Assembly (NCBI GenBank): GCA_024278035.1
Contig: JAJRUA010000423.1
Coordinates: 1 to 5,029, forward strand
Length of the DNA: 5,029 bases
Direction: 5' to 3'
Source of the DNA: Planctomycetota bacterium
GTDB lineage: Bacteria > Planctomycetota > Planctomycetia > Pirellulales > Lacipirellulaceae
Every line of letters starts with the position of its first letter. Within the stretch, counting starts at the first letter, position 1. Below the pieces are notes generated by a model. The model worked only from the letters and a program-made list of their open reading frames with translations. It was not told the origin of the DNA and ran no database searches. The position numbers and the translations under genes are program-made. Below, in pieces: positions 3,646-5,029 of this stretch.

Positions 3646-5029
3646 GCCAGACATTACGCACTGCTTGGCGGTTGATGTTTTTTACACCGATCCGTGAAGT
3701 TCTCGGCATGGTGTTGCGCCGGACCGGTTGGCGGCAAATGATCGCCGAAGCCGATTTGCCGGCGCCGGTTCGCGAGAAAGTCGTACAAGTCGTCTTGAAG
3801 TCCAAGCTATGGAACGGTGAACGGGCGGACGTTGCCGAAGAACTGATCGCTCATTTTATGGATGGCCTCGAAGCGGGCGCGTCGGCAGAAGAGCTAGCCG
3901 ATTCGTTCGGCGATGCGACGACCACCGCCCAGTTGATTCGCAGTGCGAAGCGGCGCTGTCGCCCCGTGTGGTGGCAAGCGTGGTGGTGGATGAGCCGTAG
4001 CTTCTTGGTGTTCGTGCCGTGTTACATTTTGTTGGCCGCTTGGCTCTCGACCGCACGGCCCGTGGTGAGCGTTGACTATCTAGCGATCATCAACAAGGCG
4101 GCTCATGCGGTGCCCGAAGAAGAGCGTGCTTGGCCGGTTTACATGGAGGCACTGCGTATCGTTGCCGCGGAACAACGAGAGAAGCGTGAAGCAGCAGATA
4201 CCCCTGGTCATTATTTGTATTGGACCTGGCTACCCGAGTGGGCGGGGGAGACTTCTTGGACTGAAGAGCAATTTGCGGCTGCTAAAAAATGGACGGCGGA
4301 TCATGAAGGCTTTCTCGCTAAACTCCGTGAAGCAGCGGCGATGCCAAAAATGGGCGTCGCCGTTGGGCCGGGAGAGCAGTACCTCAAGGACTTCGATGAA
4401 CTCGAAGGGGGCAGTCTTAATGCAGAACCAGGGACTTCAGGTAATGTGGTTTTGAACTCGCTCTACGGGGTGTTTTTGCCTCACGTTCAGGGCACTCATA
4501 GTTGTGCTCGCATTTTACGATCCGATGCTCAGGTTGCGATGGAAGCCAATGAATCAGAACGTGTTATTGCCGATCTTGAAGGCATGCTCGGCATTGCACG
4601 CCACGCAGGAGAAGGATATTTCCTAGTTGTCGGCTTAGTGAAAGTCGCTCTCGACAATCTGTCCTTCGACCTAATTATGAAGGCCTTACGCACGAAGCCT
4701 GGTCTCTTCTCCGACGACCAGCTACGCAGCATAGCGCATCGTATCGCAGCAATTCAGTACGATACGCTCCCTTATTGGGAAGGTGAAAATATGATGTTTC
4801 AAGACATTGTACAACGTCTTTATAGTGATGACGGAAGTGGTGACGGTTATCTGACGGCGGAGGGAATGCAGAGCCTCCAAGGCGTTACAGACGATTTTAC
4901 GTCAAAAGAAAAATTTAGCTTTATTTGGCTCTGTAGATCACTGACTCCGTTTGCCTTTTTCCTTGCTTCTCGTGAAGAGTTGCTTGAAAAATACGATGCG
5001 ATTTGGGCTGAGCAGCTTGCACGTTCACG
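3642..5029 (+). CDS. Membrane protein with HAAS/DUF1700-like N-terminus, partial at 3' end
   Basis: The frame is open from the ATG at 3642 to the window end (462 complete codons, no stop), so the C-terminus is missing. Residues 61-104 (RADVAEELIAHFMDGLEAG through LIRSAKRR) look like the helical HAAS/DUF1700-like domain found in membrane partners of PadR regulators. A tryptophan-rich stretch (W110, W111, W114-116) leads into one clear membrane helix at about 117-137. Positive residues before it suggest the N-terminus is cytoplasmic and the long remainder outside the membrane. VVSVDYLAIINKAAHAVPEE (141-160) and the RAWPVYMEAL after it are features I recall from a planctomycete protein family of unknown function. 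The rest is mainly helical, with a SDAQVAMEANESERVIADLE-type segment near 299-318, and no catalytic motif. The start overlaps the PadR stop. Its function is unknown; sensing or partner control of PadR is inference. Confidence 0.8.
   Translation, partial: MSQTLRTAWRLMFFTPIREVLGMVLRRTGWRQMIAEADLPAPVREKVVQVVLKSKLWNGERADVAEELIAHFMDGLEAGASAEELADSFGDATTTAQLIRSAKRRCRPVWWQAWWWMSRSFLVFVPCYILLAAWLSTARPVVSVDYLAIINKAAHAVPEEERAWPVYMEALRIVAAEQREKREAADTPGHYLYWTWLPEWAGETSWTEEQFAAAKKWTADHEGFLAKLREAAAMPKMGVAVGPGEQYLKDFDELEGGSLNAEPGTSGNVVLNSLYGVFLPHVQGTHSCARILRSDAQVAMEANESERVIADLEGMLGIARHAGEGYFLVVGLVKVALDNLSFDLIMKALRTKPGLFSDDQLRSIAHRIAAIQYDTLPYWEGENMMFQDIVQRLYSDDGSGDGYLTAEGMQSLQGVTDDFTSKEKFSFIWLCRSLTPFAFFLASREELLEKYDAIWAEQLARS

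Noticed and set aside
3253..3654. Minus-strand frame of 133 codons opposite padR
   Set aside because: It is the antisense of a clear PadR gene with an Arg/Gln/His-rich composition typical of shadow frames.
3856..4732. Several open frames (3856-4056 minus, 4105-4455 plus, 4529-4732 minus)
   Set aside because: All lie inside the uninterrupted 462-codon frame of the membrane protein and have low-quality composition.

Overview
The window most likely comes from a planctomycete, probably of the Pirellulales type. I infer this from protein style only: the IS5-like transposase tail, the tyrosine-recombinase N-terminus (YRASKQAIVTL...YLGPHGTKAS) and the PadR-partnered membrane protein (VSVDYLA...VPEEERAWPVY) look like families I associate with that phylum. 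The tRNA gene does not encode its CCA end. No search was run.

Layout. Positions 1-390 hold the C-terminal end of a decayed IS5-family transposase, between a 10-bp-period repeat block and a hairpin. Positions 391-1024 have no gene but contain two palindromic, protein-less elements in tandem: element A (479-804) and element B (813-1028). Both are bounded by the same 8-mer CAACTTTT, present three times (471, 805, 1029). Element B starts and ends with GTAACCGTTCAC and carries a perfect 8-bp target duplication, so it looks like an IS66-type MITE. The stack sits exactly on the stop codon of the minus-strand gene at 1025-1792, an intact XdhC-family molybdoenzyme accessory protein. Removing both elements restores an in-frame TGA inside the target site. 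A third small palindrome with related ends (element C, 1877-1950) ends the reading frame of an IS3-family orfA remnant (1888-2175, minus).

Positions 2295-2368 encode a tRNA-Pro(CGG). Downstream on the same strand is the N-terminal third of a tyrosine recombinase (2490-2879), cut off where it meets a minus-strand istB (IS21 helper ATPase) fragment (2872-3190). This looks like the wreck of an integration at a tRNA gene, later hit by insertion sequences.

From about 3200 the sequence looks like ordinary host DNA: a sigma70-like promoter with a dyad operator, a PadR-family repressor (3277-3645), and, overlapping by ATGA, a long single-TM membrane protein (3642 to beyond the window end) with a HAAS/DUF1700-like N-terminus. 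The two form a translationally coupled operon, and the repressor probably controls it through the dyad.

The most unusual part is the tandem A/B stack on the xdhC stop codon together with the nested multi-stem fold of element A. I see no defence system, CRISPR array or biosynthetic cluster.
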